Origin: Siphonodentalium dalli
Lineage: Eukaryota; Mollusca; Scaphopoda; Gadilida; Siphonodentaliidae
NCBI GenBank assembly: GCA_032622095.1
Contig: CP136062.1
Location: forward strand, 4,216,001-4,280,000
Direction: 5' to 3'
Length of the DNA stretch: 64,000 nucleotides
The translations under genes and the position numbers were made by a program. The stretch's first letter is position 1; each line of letters starts with the position of its first letter. The notes under the pieces were generated by a model. The model was not told where the DNA came from. It ran no database searches and saw only the letters and a program-made list of their open reading frames with translations. Shown here in pieces: positions 33,621-45,929 of the stretch.

Positions 33621-34873
33621 TTAACCCTCATAAAAGCAAAATCCTGGTATCCCAGCTACAGTAGTAGTTACTACTTTTTATTTTTATGTTGACAACAATG
33701 CTTTTAGATGTCAGCAAAAATTTACATGGTTGTACTCGGTAGTTTAAACTGCTTGGCATAAAAAAAGGACTGTTAAGTCGTTATTTTTATTTAACAGTTC
33801 AAACTCCATGAAAAGAAGCCATAGTACTTACTTTATACAATGCAGCATATACTTGATCAATTGATTAGTTGTGCAACCACACTTGTTAAAATCATGTCTG
33901 TATTGTGTATGTATTACTGTATACTTAAAGTGTTTTATTTTCTATTTTCAGGGATATTTTGGATCTACATCCTGCTTATCACACATATAACTAATTAACT
34001 ATATAACTATATCAACTATCAGAAGTTCAACTCTGTGATCTGACATTTACTGGTTCTGAATACATTTTGAAAAGGCATCAGACAATTTTTTTGGACAGGT
34101 GACAGGTGTAAAATTAAAATTCACAATCAGAGATTAAATGGAACTGTTGTATCCTGACTATGGTGACACAAATATAAAATCCACTATTTTCTGTGGGCTC
34201 TCTTCTTGGAATGTTATTCACACACAAAGACAATATCAACACCAAGGACACACACTTTTAATAACTTGCAACTTCAGCTTCCTTATAATATTACTGGAAA
34301 AGGAAATGATGAGAAAACAGGATAACAGAAAATACATCATCTATTCTAAATTATATTGGAGGTAGTCATGTGTGCAATGGATACTTTTGGGGTAGAGGCA
34401 TACATGTGTATAATGTGCACACGGTATAGTGATTCTTGACCTGAGGTAACAAGGATTCACTCCAGGAAGCTGATGTGTATTTATTTATTCAGTGCAAAAC
34501 ATCTTATGAAAGTACAGGGTATTGATCCACTTGTTCTAAGGAAAATATACACTGCCTCAATTCTGGAGAATGTAAATCTTGTTCTATTACGTTTGGAAAG
34601 TGTCATAATTTACACTTGAATGTGGCTGTACATATATGTCTAACAGAAAGTGTAATGAAAAGACATGAAGACTCCTGGGTGATGTGATTGCTTTCTGATT
34701 AATAAAATATTGGGCCAACAGTATGATCATATTATTTTGAACTAAATCCAAATTCACCAATAAGCAATATATTGTTATTAGAATGAGATACTGCCATCAT
34801 ACCGGTTGGTATTTTTTCATTCTTGCCACATTTGTCATGTTTCAGGCTGTGCAATTAAGAGAGGATCTACAAC

Positions 34874-34991
34874 GAGTCCCCAGTTTATAGCGGAATTTAC
34901 AAAACGAGTCCAGGAAATTAGATCTGGACGAGCCTTTGTTGAGGTCCTGAGTTTTGTAAATTCCGCTATAGCCTCTACTCTGGGGACGAGT
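34874..34991. mobile_element. Short foldback MITE
   Basis: CGAGTCCCCAG and TATAGCGGAATTTACAAAAC are repeated inverted as GTTTTGTAAATTCCGCTATA and CTGGGGACGAG. The stem is about 33 bp per side with a short asymmetry. No coding capacity. Confidence 0.7.
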
Positions 34992-34999
34992 TATTGATG

Positions 35000-37232
35000 A
35001 TATTTATTACATGATCTAAGGTAGCAATACACGATTTCTGGCCATTTTCACCATTTTGACGGGGGTACTGTATTTCCGGAAATATTACGAAAACCCTGTG
35101 CCAACGCATTCTCTTACATATACGAGGCTTCCTATATAAGAGAACATGGTCTTTAATACCACAACAGTGCAGCTCCCAGCATTAAAAGGATAAACAAATA
35201 TTGCAGGAAAAATACAAACAGTCATTAAATACTTAAAATTTCCAGGTTTTGAGATTAAATCTATGAGTTTAAATCGTTATATGTATTTGACACTTTCATG
35301 GAAGAAACCGTGTTGAGCAACATCCATAATGCAGGGATGTAGAGACACTTGTGGGGACGGGTCAGTTAGAATATGATGTTCCAATGTGTGATTAACAGCC
35401 GCATTAGTTCCCCCTGGCATATGACATACTTGCATACGTCGCGTAAGGATAACAGTTTGTATTTGACTGATCGTGCGATCATTACGTCACTGCACTCGTC
35501 CGATATACGACAACAGTAACTCGCGCATGCGATTTTGTGTATATATTCCGTACCAAGCGTGCGATATTGATGTCGTGTCAAGTGCGTCCATATGCGTGCG
35601 ACATACAGTATATGGCAATAGTTTGACAATCCGTTAGTGGTATACTATGTTCAATTGTGGTTAATTGTTAAAAGGGAACTGTTAATAAAACTTTTTGTTC
35701 AGTAAAATAAACTATACCAGTGTCATAACGTAGAATTAAGGTTACTAAAAACGAATCATATTCGAAAACACCAACTTATAGCGTAAAAATCGAGATTTTA
35801 ATGACTTTTTGACGTCGAAAATAATAAGGAAAAACTAAAAAGCCACTCGCCAGTTTTATGTGCACAAAGAAGCGTGACATCAACGTGGGAACGCAACTTT
35901 TTTTCGGATGAGGGAATAAGACGTAAACATGTCCACGTGTTTTCTCATTTGTTTTGTTAATGGCGACTTACGATACAAATCTACTATTTTCAACAATTTG
36001 GACATTTAGAAAGTATTGATGACTGAAGTGTGTAAATCATATAATATCACGGAGTTGTGCTAGGACTATACGTTGGACGCTGTTTTGAGAATGTTCGATG
36101 AATATTGTGAATTGGATTTTCGATTCTGGACTGGAGGTTGACCTTTCGCAATTGAAACAAATTGACACTTTTATAGACAGATTTACGTTTTAGAGGAATG
36201 TTTATCAACCAAGAGTCAAAATTATTGGACTGTAATGTGCATAGAACAGTTGTCTGCAGTTTTCAACACATTCTTGGTGGAAAAAGATTCTAAAACTACG
36301 ATGGCAATTTGGGAAGTAAATCACCTATTTTCGATGTTTTTTCCGATGGTAATCCGACGTGGGCCGTATTCAGCAATGCTACCAAGGAGCTGATGCTGAA
36401 CTCTTCCAATTTTATGATCATTTATTATAATTAATAAATATTTTTTGTAATCATTTCGCTTGTATATATTCTCCAAAATCAGTTGGACAAGTGTAGGTAA
36501 ACAACCGATATATATTGAATAATAGCCTGATCGAGTTAAAATAGATTCATTGATCGATCTTCCTGGCATATTGCTCACTGTTGTATTGTAAGAGGGGAGA
36601 CCTCTAAATTTCTTGAACAATGAAATTCCGTTTGTTTAAGAATTTGTAGATGTTTATATTGAATATTCTCAGTAAATAATTATTCTGTTTGTTTCAAAAG
36701 AAATCAGAATAATTGTTATTGTTTGCAAGTACTAGTGTTGGTTGAAAGATAATTATAGAACAGTTTAGATTGACTCCCCTCTTACCAGATGCATGCTGAC
36801 TGTGGAAGACCGATCGGTCTATTTAAGCACTTCCGGGCTATTATACATGTAGATCACTCGGTGATTCACCAAGGTTCGTTGGATGGGTCAAACGATGTTT
36901 CCTAAGAAATTCCTACCATGGTCGGTTTATATATACCCTTAATTTGAACCACACAGTTGATTGTTTCGTACCATATGTTTTGTCATTTCACACCATATAC
37001 ATTTGTATGTTTTGTTGGTTCCCACAAATGGTAATTGGTCATGCGTATGCAGCGTACCATGTGAAAAATTATTTTAATTTTGTTAACTTAATGAAAGCGA
37101 ACATGTTTACGATTTAAAGTTACGTGATGATGACAACCGGACAATTACATGTAAACATATTTCTTTCTTTTTTTGCGAAAACAAATTAACAAATTGAAAT
37201 TGTGGCACAAAGTTAAAGATACATGATCTGAA
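35000..37232. other. Unassigned spacer sequence
   Basis: Contains a further copy (35062-35130) of the foldback word at 33215-33310. A minus-strand frame of 99 codons at 36321-36620 has no recognised domain. No gene called. Confidence 0.4.
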
Positions 37233-37498
37233 TTAACGCTTTCATATTACTATTTCCTTGGCTTCGGGGGTAAACATATTTGATTCGAGTCGAGGAACCC
37301 ACCCGTGTTGAACAAAATGTTGATAAATAACAGGTTTTGGAAAATTTGGGCAATTGTTTACTATTGTTGACTGGTTTAAAGCATATTTTTTTTTTGGACA
37401 TTTAATCGATTCTGATAACCGAAGCGGCATTTCAAAAAAATGTTTGTTGTTGGAATCTGATAATATGGGAACCATCAAATCGGTTTGAGTACCTTTAA
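37233..37498. mobile_element. TTAA MITE, internally deleted copy (spacer)
   Basis: The right end is GGTTTGAGTACCT followed by TTAA (37495-37498). The left end starts TTAA (37233) but lacks AGGTACTCAATCCGAT. CTTGGCTTCGGGGGTA and TTCGAGTCGAGGAACCC confirm the family. Confidence 0.65.
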
Positions 37499-38219
37499 TG
37501 TTATTTCCAAAAAATAATACGGTATACTCAATGGTACAAATTGTCGAAATGATACATGTACTGGTATGAAATGTCCAGAACCCTGGTGCGAAACATCTCT
37601 ATGTCAAACTTCTATGGCACGAAATGTCCAGCAACCTATTGGCTGTTCAGTCCATTGCACATTATAATTTATTTCCAAATAAAGGTAATACTAAATATTA
37701 AAGCAGTGTTTAGTGTTAAGTTCAATCTTGAACAAATTGTACATGTGATATAGTCACACGGACTTGTTGTAAAGAAAACAAGTAAAATTGAGGATGCCCC
37801 TTTATCAAACATTATAAATGCATCAATATTCTATTGATATGTATACCGGTACATGTAATGCTTTACAAACGCATGTTTTTGTATATATATTTTTACTTGT
37901 TTTCTTAACAAGCCCCTGTGGCCTCAGTTTAAGTACATGTACATGTATAGGAAGCCACGACTTATCTGAGAAAGAGCTCTGGGTCTCTTGTTCACTCATT
38001 GTGTGACCACTGAAATCAGAGTGGTGGCTAGATAGTCTCCCCATTGGGGAGGGGGGTCCACCTTGATACCTGTATGTTAAGACAGCACCACTTGGAAGGA
38101 AGTTTCCTACTGATGGCTATATTGGTCAAAACAAATTTCAAATTTTTGCCCGGTATGGCTTGTTATCAAACTACATTTGTACATGTACTTACCGTAGGTG
38201 AATATCACTTCAATTTGCC
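37499..38219. other. Unassigned spacer sequence
   Basis: No gene or repeat recognised. Confidence 0.4.
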
Positions 38220-38487
38220 TTAATGGTACTCAATCCGATCAGAGGGTCCCCATCTCAACAGATTCCAACAACAACAATCCGATCAGAGGGTCCTATATTA
38301 CTATTTCTTTGGCTTTTAGGGTAAAAAATATTTGATTCGAGTCGAGGAACCAATCAAACAAAGCTCAGAGTTATTAGATATTGATTTTTTAAATTTGTTA
38401 TTTTCTCGAGATGAGTACTAATAATTGCCTTCAACTTCAAAAATATTAGATTCGAGTCGAGGAAGCCACCCATCAAAGCTCATTGTA
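38220..38487. mobile_element. TTAA MITE fragment at the inner edge of the right arm
   Basis: Starts TTAA then TGGTACTCAATCCGATCAG, passes through GATTCGAGTCGAGGAACC, and ends in a second, rearranged piece (TTCGAGTCGAGGAAGCC, CCATCAAAGCTC). The inverted-arm similarity begins immediately after this word, so the inner breakpoint lies at this fragment. Confidence 0.7.
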
Positions 38488-38544
38488 CAGTATAATTAAC
38501 ACTACCGTAACAGAATGAGACTGAGAGCAAGAAGTGATGGAGTC

Positions 38545-38671
38545 GCACCGAAATGTAGCAGCACCATTTGTAATCGGCTGATAATTCCAAGCCGGTCACC
38601 CATCCAAGGACTAACCGAGCTTGACGTTACTTAACCTCGGTGATCAGACAAAGCATCTAATGGCTGAGACC
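38545..38671 (-). pseudogene. 5S rRNA-like sequence, second copy (right arm)
   Basis: Mirror of 20715-20820. On the minus strand it reads GTCTGATCACCGAGGTTAAG and then CTTGGATGGGTGACCGGCTT. Here the C-box region keeps GGATGGG, closer to canonical 5S than the left copy (GGCTGGG). It has about 10 extra bases before the GGTGCTGC word. Confidence 0.65.
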
Positions 38672-38734
38672 TGGAGGTTGTATCATGACAGTCCTCTAAT
38701 GGCCAGACGAGCCCCCAGTGTAACAGGACGAGAG

Positions 38735-38830
38735 AGTGAGAAGTGCGTAAGTTGCACCGAACATTGGCATCACCCGGAAACCCAACCCAGTCAACCATCC
38801 AAAGACTAACCGAGCTTGACGTTGCGTCTA
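38735..38830 (-). pseudogene. 5S rRNA-like sequence, first copy (right arm)
   Basis: Mirror of 20558-20650: on the minus strand CAACGTCAAGCTCGGTTAGT and TTGGATGGTTGACTGGGTTG. The 5' half is not recognisable. Confidence 0.6.
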
Positions 38831-39004
38831 ACGACCGTGTCCAAGAAATCTAGACCTCTCGGGTAGAAGAGTCATCTGCCTTCTATATTTACAACCATAT
38901 TAGTCCTTTTCATGAAAATAAATTAAATTTAAAGCAAGTCGAAGATGTTAAATAAGTTATGTTTAAAAATATTATGCAATAATGCATGAAATTGATAAGT
39001 TTAC

Positions 39005-40331
39005 ATTCAGACGACCACGATACAATCGTAAGCGGAAAGATTTCCGTCGCAGGAAGTAACCGGTAGCTCGATTGCGCATGCTAACATCAAAATCGTTGGT
39101 CATAAATTGATATCAAGCGCTGTTTGATTCTAGATGCGAAATGTGGATATCCTTGGTTACCTCCACTTGCGATGTAAACGCAGCTGTATAGGCCTGTAAC
39201 GATTCATCCTGATTTCGATTCATCGCGATTCGTCATTCATGATTCTATACGCGATTCATTTGTCTGTAATTTCGATACACTACGATACAGTTCCGCTTCC
39301 GTATTATGCAGTTACCATCCGAAGTAAATCGGGACCCCTCGTTCGTTTCCGTAAGCTGTGAATGCTTACGAAGTTTTATTGGAAGTAAATCTGTAAATTT
39401 CGTTTGTTTCCGTGAGCTCGCACTTTGACCTTTGACACAAACGTTTGCGGAAGTGATATGACTGACCTACGTAACCTAGCCTCAGACTGTAAGCCATGCT
39501 CTGATTGGTTTAAATTGATGAACTGCTGTGATTTCAATCAATCAAATACTAGTATATTGGATATATCGTCTGCGCAAAACAACAACACGTGGGCCGTGGA
39601 AAGATGTCTGCTCAAGAAAGCTTAAAACTTGTCAATCCGACAGCGGTCTACAGGTCGAAAATCTGGCAGTATTTCGGTTTTGGGACGTAACCCTTTGAGG
39701 ATGGAAAGCCATGCATTAAGACAGACAGAACTAAAACGATCTGCAAATTATGTTCGACGGCAACCTCTTACAAGACTGGTGTTACGACCAACATGTCACA
39801 CCATTTGAAACGACATCATACATTCTCAGCCAGCTGTTGTGATTATATGATATATAAACAGATGAGTGAGAAACTGTTCAACTCTTTTACCGTCTTCAGT
39901 ATCAATATGTCATGTTGTACTGGTATTTCCGGATGTGTACGAGCATACTACATTACTACATACTACAATACACATATAACTAAACAATTATGTAAGTCCA
40001 CAGTAATATTAGAAAAACTATCATTAAAACTCAACCTGAGAGTGTGCAAATTTGGAGTGTTGAATAGCTATTTACTCGTGGGATAAAATTTTGCCTATCA
40101 CAATACGTATTGTATCATTGGCCCCGTATCGCGATACATATTGTATCGTGACCAAGCATATCGGTACAGGCCGACAGCCGTGTGTACGTAAAAATTGTAG
40201 CTGGCAATGGTCGTAGGGTAGTCAATCACATTCTTTAGAACAACATATGCTATCATAATGTACGATGAGATTGCAATCCTCTGTTCAACAAACTATTCCT
40301 CCACTTACGATTGTATCGTGGTCGTCTGAAC
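39005..40331 (+). mobile_element. hAT-like element with long inverted ends (right arm copy)
   Basis: Ends are TTCAGACGACCACGATACAA at 39006 and the complement of GTTCAGACGACCACGATACA ending at 40331. An inner inverted pair has GGCCTGTAACGAT near 39191 and a GTACAGGCC word near 40164. The inner region has many ATCG words (GATTCATCGCGATTCG). It contains the BED zinc-finger frame at 39604-39819. Slightly longer than the left copy. The transposase catalytic region is absent. Confidence 0.65.
39604..39819 (+). pseudogene. BED-type zinc finger of a hAT transposase, broken by one stop
   Basis: BED fingers bind DNA through a C-x2-C-xn-H-x3-5-H zinc site and have conserved aromatic residues near the start. 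The frame opens with ATG at 39604 (MSAQESLKLVN), then SKIWQYFGF (residues 18-26, the aromatic motif), PFEDGKPC (30-37), CKLC (47-50) and SHHLKRHH (65-72), which together match the family. A single TAA at 39688-39690 (codon 29) interrupts it. After the finger the frame stays open to 40086 but shows no transposase domain. The same stop occurs in the left arm, so the gene was dead before the arms separated. It may once have been the first exon of a hAT transposase or a ZBED-like protein. Confidence 0.75.
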
Positions 40332-40729
40332 ATACACTAAGTTGTTCCCACAGTATGTTATACTTGTGATAGTTACTAGTACAGTATGCATGCACAGTGT
40401 TCACCTGCCCCTGGCGTATTGTGATAATCACCAACCAATCATTATCATCAGAAATTAGGAAATGTGGGAATCGAGATAAAAAAAGATGCATGCAAATTTC
40501 AATGACGTGCCTAAAAACCAGGTAGAAAATGTAATGTTGCGAAAATACATAATAATGCAATACTTCAGTATGGACAGTATGTCGTGATATAATATTAGTA
40601 TACGAACATTTGCAAAACTAACTGTCAAGACTCAAGCAAGGTTTCGTTTCGGTCAACATTGTGTGGCTATATAAATCACTAAACACTCACATGACGCAAA
40701 CATTCTATTATTGGCTGACCTCGGGTTAA
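40332..40729. other. Unassigned sequence in the right arm
   Basis: Mirror of 18713-19116. No gene seen. Confidence 0.4.
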
Positions 40730-40815
40730 GTCAGAACAAATCGTGTTATGTTCCAGGTGATGACTTGCTTTCACATGCCCAAGTTGTACCCACTAACCAA
40801 GTTGTCCCTACCATC
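40730..40815. repeat. Dispersed 100-bp repeat (right arm, inner copy)
   Basis: Mirror of 18612-18712, with GTGTTATGTTCCAGG and TTTCACATGCCCAAGTTGTA. It lacks about 10 bp (the TTTTCTGCT region) relative to the other copies. Confidence 0.6.
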
Positions 40816-40863
40816 TAGGAAGCCCAGGTTAGACCGTTAACTTCTGGGTTGCCCTGGCTGATG

Positions 40864-41257
40864 TACCCTGCTGGACAAAACAAGTGTCCATTGGCACCGC
40901 GGTGTAGTTGCCGTTCGACCGTGGTGTCAGAGTTTGTAACTGCAGTTGAGCACCGCGGCTGAGCGGCAAGTACACCGCAGCCAAACGTCAAGTACACATG
41001 TACACCATGGCCGAAAAGCAACTACAACGGGGCCGCATGGCATGTACACCGTGGTTAGATTTCTGGTTTGTATTGTCTTTTTTCAGTTTAATGAATGTAC
41101 ACAGCGGTAACTACACCATGGCCGAATGGCAAATACACAGCGGCCCAACTGTAGTTAGCCGGTGGAGCCGCGATGTACCGGTAGTTGCATTTCGGCCGCG
41201 GTGGCAATGATAACCGCACCGTGGTTAAGTGGGACACTTGTTTTACCCAGCATGGTA
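40864..41257. mobile_element. TA-flanked MITE, CCGCGG-containing (right arm copy)
   Basis: Starts TACCCTGCTGGACAAAACAA and ends with the inverted word TTGTTTTACCCAGCATGGTA. Mirror of 18173-18563. Interior words such as CACCGCGGTGTAGTTGCCG occur in both orientations. Confidence 0.75.
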
Positions 41258-41397
41258 AATAGCTTGGTGAGAAAGCTTATGGTACATAAACCCGAGGCAT
41301 CTGGGAGACTAGTGCCATATGGTATTTTCGTTAATCATCAACACCAAGATACCATATGCAAACAAACGCTGCCTTACACCGCCCACATTATTAGGTC

Positions 41398-43255
41398 AAC
41401 TTTACTTTGTAAAGTTTGAGCTATTGCCATGGCTTTCACCCCTTTGTCGTCTGTGTGTACATGTATGCGTGTGTGCGTAATTCGTCAACAATACAGGCTA
41501 CAGGTCGTACCTTTGGTCAGATCATTATGAAATTTCACATAGCTGTTGACATCAACATTTAGACCGGAACGATTCATTTGGATAAAAAAACATGGCCACC
41601 AGCGGCCATCTTGGATTTCAATATTCAATCCATTAGAACGATCTACAGGTCGTACTGTTCGTCTGATCATCATGAAATTTGTCATGGATGTTAATATTGA
41701 CATGTAGATGGGAACGAGTAATTTTGGGGTCATTCGACTAAAAAACATGGCCGACGACAGCCATCTTGGATTTTACTCTTTGCATGACTAAATTATTTGG
41801 CATGCCCTACAGGTTGTACCTTTGGTCGGATCATCATGAAATTTGTCATGGATGTTAATATTTACATGTAGATGGGAAACGAGTACTTTTGGGGTCATTC
41901 GGCCAAAAAAGATGGCCGCTGGCAGCTATCTCAGCTGACTATCTTGGATTTTACTCTTTGTGTGACTAAATCCTTTGGCACGGGCTACAGGTCGTACCTT
42001 TTGGTCAGATCATCATAAAATTTGTCATGAATGTTGACAATGACATGTAGATGGGAACGAGTCATTTTGGGGTCATTTGGCCAAAAAACATGGCCGCCAG
42101 CAGCCATCGTGGATTTTACTCTTTGGATGACTAAATCCTTTAGCACGGGCTACAGATCGTAGCTTTAGTCTGATCATCATGAAATTTGTCATGGCTGTTT
42201 AAATTGGACTGTAGATGGGAATGATTCATTTTGGGGTCATTCGGACAAAAAAACATGGCTGCCCGTGGCCATCTTTGATTTCAAAATTCAATCCATTAGC
42301 ACAGGCTACTGTTTGTCTGGTCATCATTAAATTTGTCATGGGTGTTAATATTGACATGTAGATGGGAACGAGTAATTTTGTGGTCGTTCGGCCAAAAAAC
42401 ATGGCCGCTGGCAGCCATCTTGGAATTTACTCTTTGCATGACTAAATCCTTTCACACAGGCCACAAGTCTAACCTTTGGTCAGATCATCATGAAATTTGT
42501 CATGTTTGTTAAATATGACATGTAGATGGGAACGAGTCATTGTCCAGTCATTCGACCAAAAAACATGGCCGCCAGCACCCATGTTGGATTTTACACTTTG
42601 CATGACTAAATCCTTTGGCACGTGCTACAGAACGCACCTTTTGTCAGATCATTGTGAAATTTGTCATGGATGTTGACATTGACATGTAGATGAGATCGAG
42701 TAATTTTTAGGTTATTCGGCCAAAATCATGGCCGCCAGCAGCCATCTTGGATTTTACTCTTTGCATGACTAAATCCTTTGGCATGGGCTACAGGTCGTAC
42801 CTTTAATCGGATCATCATGAAATTTGTCATGGCTGTTGACACAGGCATGTAGATAACAAGTCATTTTAGGTTCATTTGGTCTTAAAATGTGTCCACTGGC
42901 AGCCATCTTGGATTTTACTCTTTGCATGACAAAATCCTTTGGCACACCCTACAGTCCACTTCCCTCATCCGATCATCTCCAGACTTCATATTAATCTTGA
43001 TATTGATCTTACTAGATGGAAGCTATCAAATGTTTTTAAATTTTATTGGAAAACATAGCCACCTGGATTTTACATCTGTAACCATCTTGGATTTAACTTT
43101 TTTATATACCGGTATACATGTACCGGTATATGTATCTCTTCATGTTGATAATCTAGTATTACTTAGACATTTCAACTTTCCGCACCCCTAATCGCTCCAC
43201 ATTAAATTATTCCCTTTCCAAGTTGAGGTACAGTGTCATTGACACTTTCATTATA
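41398..43255. mobile_element. Element with 165-175 bp tandem core (right arm copy)
   Basis: Begins GTCAACTTTACTTTGTAAAG then TTTGAGCTATTGCCATGG and ends TTGAGGTACAGTGTC then ATTGACACTTTCAT. It has about nine core units with GCTACAGGTCGTACCTTTGG, ATGAAATTTGTCATGG, GACATGTAGATGGGAACGAG and CCATCTTGGATTTTACTCTT. It is about 200 bp longer than the left-arm copy, so units have been gained or lost since the arms separated. Confidence 0.65.
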
Positions 43256-43261
43256 TGAAGT

Positions 43262-43930
43262 ACAGCTACATGTATGCTCTAATTAATCGACCCTCCTTAA
43301 CGAGGTTGACATGCGGTATGACCGCGGTGTAATACCGCCTGACTGCGGTGTAATACCGCCTGACCGCGGTGTAATAACGCCTGACCGCGGTGTAATACCG
43401 CCTGACTGCGGTGTAATACCGCCTGACCGCGGTGTAATAATGCCTGACCGCGGTGTAATAACGTGGTCAGCCGCGGTAATGAAAACGCGGGCAACCGCGT
43501 GGTCGCGGTTGAGTTTTTGGTGCCACTACCGCTGTGTAAGTTTAAACCACAGTAAAACCTAGCGTCCGTATCGCAACTGAGCATTGTAAATTATCTGACA
43601 ATAGACTGACATATTGCGCATGGAAAATATTAATCTAAAATTGAAAATAAATCGGTTCTAATTTACCACGGTCCCGATTTCCTTAAGCGCGCCAAATAAA
43701 GAGCGTCTGTTTATTCGTGATATGGTATATGGATAAGGCGTGCACGATTAAGTATTAAAATGGCTTTTCGGTTCGAGCAAGATAATTATGCGATCGCCAT
43801 GTGCACATTTCACCGACACAAAAATCATTTGGTTCAAGGAATTACGTGGGGACGTCAACCATTAAAGACGTCAGTACTCTAAAATAAATTTAGTTTGGCG
43901 CGAGGAATGAATGTAAGGTCAGTTTCTTAA
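43262..43930. mobile_element. CCGCGG foldback element, truncated (right arm)
   Basis: Keeps one end (GCTCTAATTAATCGACCC near 43278), its 21-bp array and most of the unique middle, then stops at the junction CACCAATAATTAAG (complementary strand). The opposite end and its array, present at 15332-15660 on the left, are missing. Confidence 0.75.
43310..43470. repeat. 21-bp ACCGCGGT subterminal array (right arm)
   Basis: About eight copies of a 21-bp unit with TGACCGCGGTGTAATACCGC and variants (TGACTGCGGTG, AATAACGCC, AATAATGCC). Three units longer than the left-arm array. Confidence 0.8.
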
Positions 43931-44654
43931 TTATTGGTGAAATGTTTTGAAAATTTAAGGATACATTACTACATGTATGTTTGGGATCACCTCTAGATGG
44001 GAACAATTGAATTTGAACAATTTTCGATGAAATACATGGCCACTAGCAGGTATCTTGTGTTTTACTCTTTGCATCACTAAATTCTTTGGCACACCCTACA
44101 GGCCACAACCCTTCATCGAACTTAATATGGATCCTCGAGGTGACCTCTAGATAGGAATTACCATTTTAGTTTTCATTGTTGGCATACAAACATCCCCGTG
44201 GTTGTGGGGTTCCACTATAATCAAAGTAATTGACTTGAAAAACAGGGTGATACCCCGGTGAAGACCATTGTATTGCTGGTAGTATACGGTATCCACAGTG
44301 GTATCAAGATGGTCACTGCAGTGGAGCTACGGTACCGTTTGGACAGGGACGTGGCCAGAGGGTCTCCATTGTTGGGGGGGTGGGTGTCCACTTCGGGAAA
44401 TTTCAACACTGCACCCCCTCCCCCTTGAATCTGACCAAAAACACAATTTTGCATAATTCCATTCGCACCTTGCACCCCCCTGCCCCTCAATGCTCAGGCC
44501 TAATAACCTAGATATATTCATAAACCATGGTTCTATATACCGGTACCCGGTATCTGAACCTGAAAATTCCATAAATACACAGAACGACATGATGTGTAAA
44601 TGGGTTTGTCGATATGAGAGGGGATGGGTTCACATCAGAAGATTGTTTGCAAAA

Positions 44655-44750
44655 TTGTCGGGATAACTTGGTTACTGGGTACAACTTGGGCATGTGAAAG
44701 CGAGTCATCACAGCAGAAAACCTGGAACATAACACGATTCGTTCTGTGTC
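44655..44750. repeat. Dispersed 100-bp repeat (right arm, outer copy)
   Basis: Mirror of 12413-12520, with GGTACAACTTGGGCATGTGA and CCTGGAACATAACACGATTC. Confidence 0.6.
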
Positions 44751-44804
44751 CAGTAAATATTTAGTAACACATGTTTCCTATAAGAGATCTGAATACCAAC
44801 TAAC

Positions 44805-45283
44805 TTAAAGGTACTCAATCCGAACAGAGGGTCCCCATCTCAACAGATTCCAACAACAACAATCCGATCAGATGGTCCTATATTACTATTTCTTTGGCTT
44901 TGGGGGTACAAAATATTTGATTCGAGTCGAGGAACCCATCAAACAAAGCTCAGAGTTATTAAATATTGATTTTTGAAATTTGTTATTTACTCGAGATGAG
45001 TACTAATAATTGCCTTAAACTGCCGTAATCTGCTCTGGATGTGTACTAAAATCTATTCAAACAGACAAGGATGGATAACTCTAAAATCAAGTGGTAATAA
45101 CAGCGCAATTTTGACTGAGTCAGATAATATTCCCGATAATGAAAAATAATAGATTTCTAAAATCGATATCTAACAAATCTGAGCTTTGATGGGTGACTTC
45201 CTCGACTCGAATCAAATATTTTTGACCCCCGAAGCCATTAAAATAGTAAATGAGAAGAATTTTATCGGATTGAGTACTTTTAA
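44805..45283. mobile_element. TTAA-flanked MITE (right arm copy, complete)
   Basis: TTAA at 44805-44808 and 45280-45283 bound AGGTACTCAATCCGAACAG and the inverted end ATCGGATTGAGTACTT. Mirror of 11870-12357. The end word carries one mutation (ACTTT instead of ACCTT). Confidence 0.8.
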
Positions 45284-45412
45284 TGTTACCAGTCAATGTG
45301 ATTATGTCCCAAACCATGTGAACTCAGGATTAGATGCATGGCCAAGTTTGTGCCACACTCAGGAAGATTATAATCCCCACTCTATGCTAAACCAGGTCAT
45401 ACATGTGTATTA

Positions 45413-45929
45413 TACCAGCGCCGAAGCCGACCCACCCAAACTCAGTTGCGGTAGTTTATGACAAAAAATTTATGCTTTAGTATATCTGGGATAAATCGCA
45501 ACCATCTTTCATACGGTACTTTGCGATAATTACTTTGCGATATTATCTTTGACTGATAAATCACAAACAAATTTGCGAAACTTACCTTTGCCATTGCAAA
45601 GGTATGTTAATTTGTTTGCAAAGTAATTAACAGATTTTATCGCAAAGATGATTGCTATTCTGTTATATAAAATTGCGAAGTATTTTACGATCTATCTAAG
45701 TTTTGCAATTTATCAACATGTATTTTTAAATAGATATTTGGAAAGTGACAGGAGGGCTTTCAAAACTTGAACCCAAATTTGTTTGTAATTTATCATCAGT
45801 CAAAGATATCGCAAAGTAATTATCGCAAAGTATGAAAGATGGTTGCGATTTATCCCAGATATACTAAAGCAAATTTTTTGTCAGAAACTGCCGCAACTGA
45901 GTTTGGGTGGGTCGGCTTCGGTGCTGGTA
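45413..45929. mobile_element. TA-flanked MITE with TTTGCGATAA core (right arm copy)
   Basis: Ends TACCAGCGCCGAAGCCGACC and, inverted, GGTCGGCTTCGGTGCTGGTA. Mirror of 11202-11740; 517 bp against 539 bp. No transposase. Confidence 0.8.

Larger units (their letters stand above)
31180..34725 (+). ncRNA. Candidate two-exon non-coding transcript (weak)
   Basis: A CCAAT box (CCAATCAG at 31188) and an inverted one (ATTGG at 31163) precede ACAAGGTGAGTA, a strong 5' splice-site match (exon end about 31343). At 33932-33951 TTTTATTTTCTATTTTCAG is a good 3' splice site. AATAAA follows at 34701. Joining these would give an intron of about 2.6 kb and a second exon of about 750 bp. The joined sequence has only a very short open frame, so a long non-coding RNA is more likely than a protein gene. 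Each signal alone can occur by chance; no transcript data are available. Confidence 0.2.
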
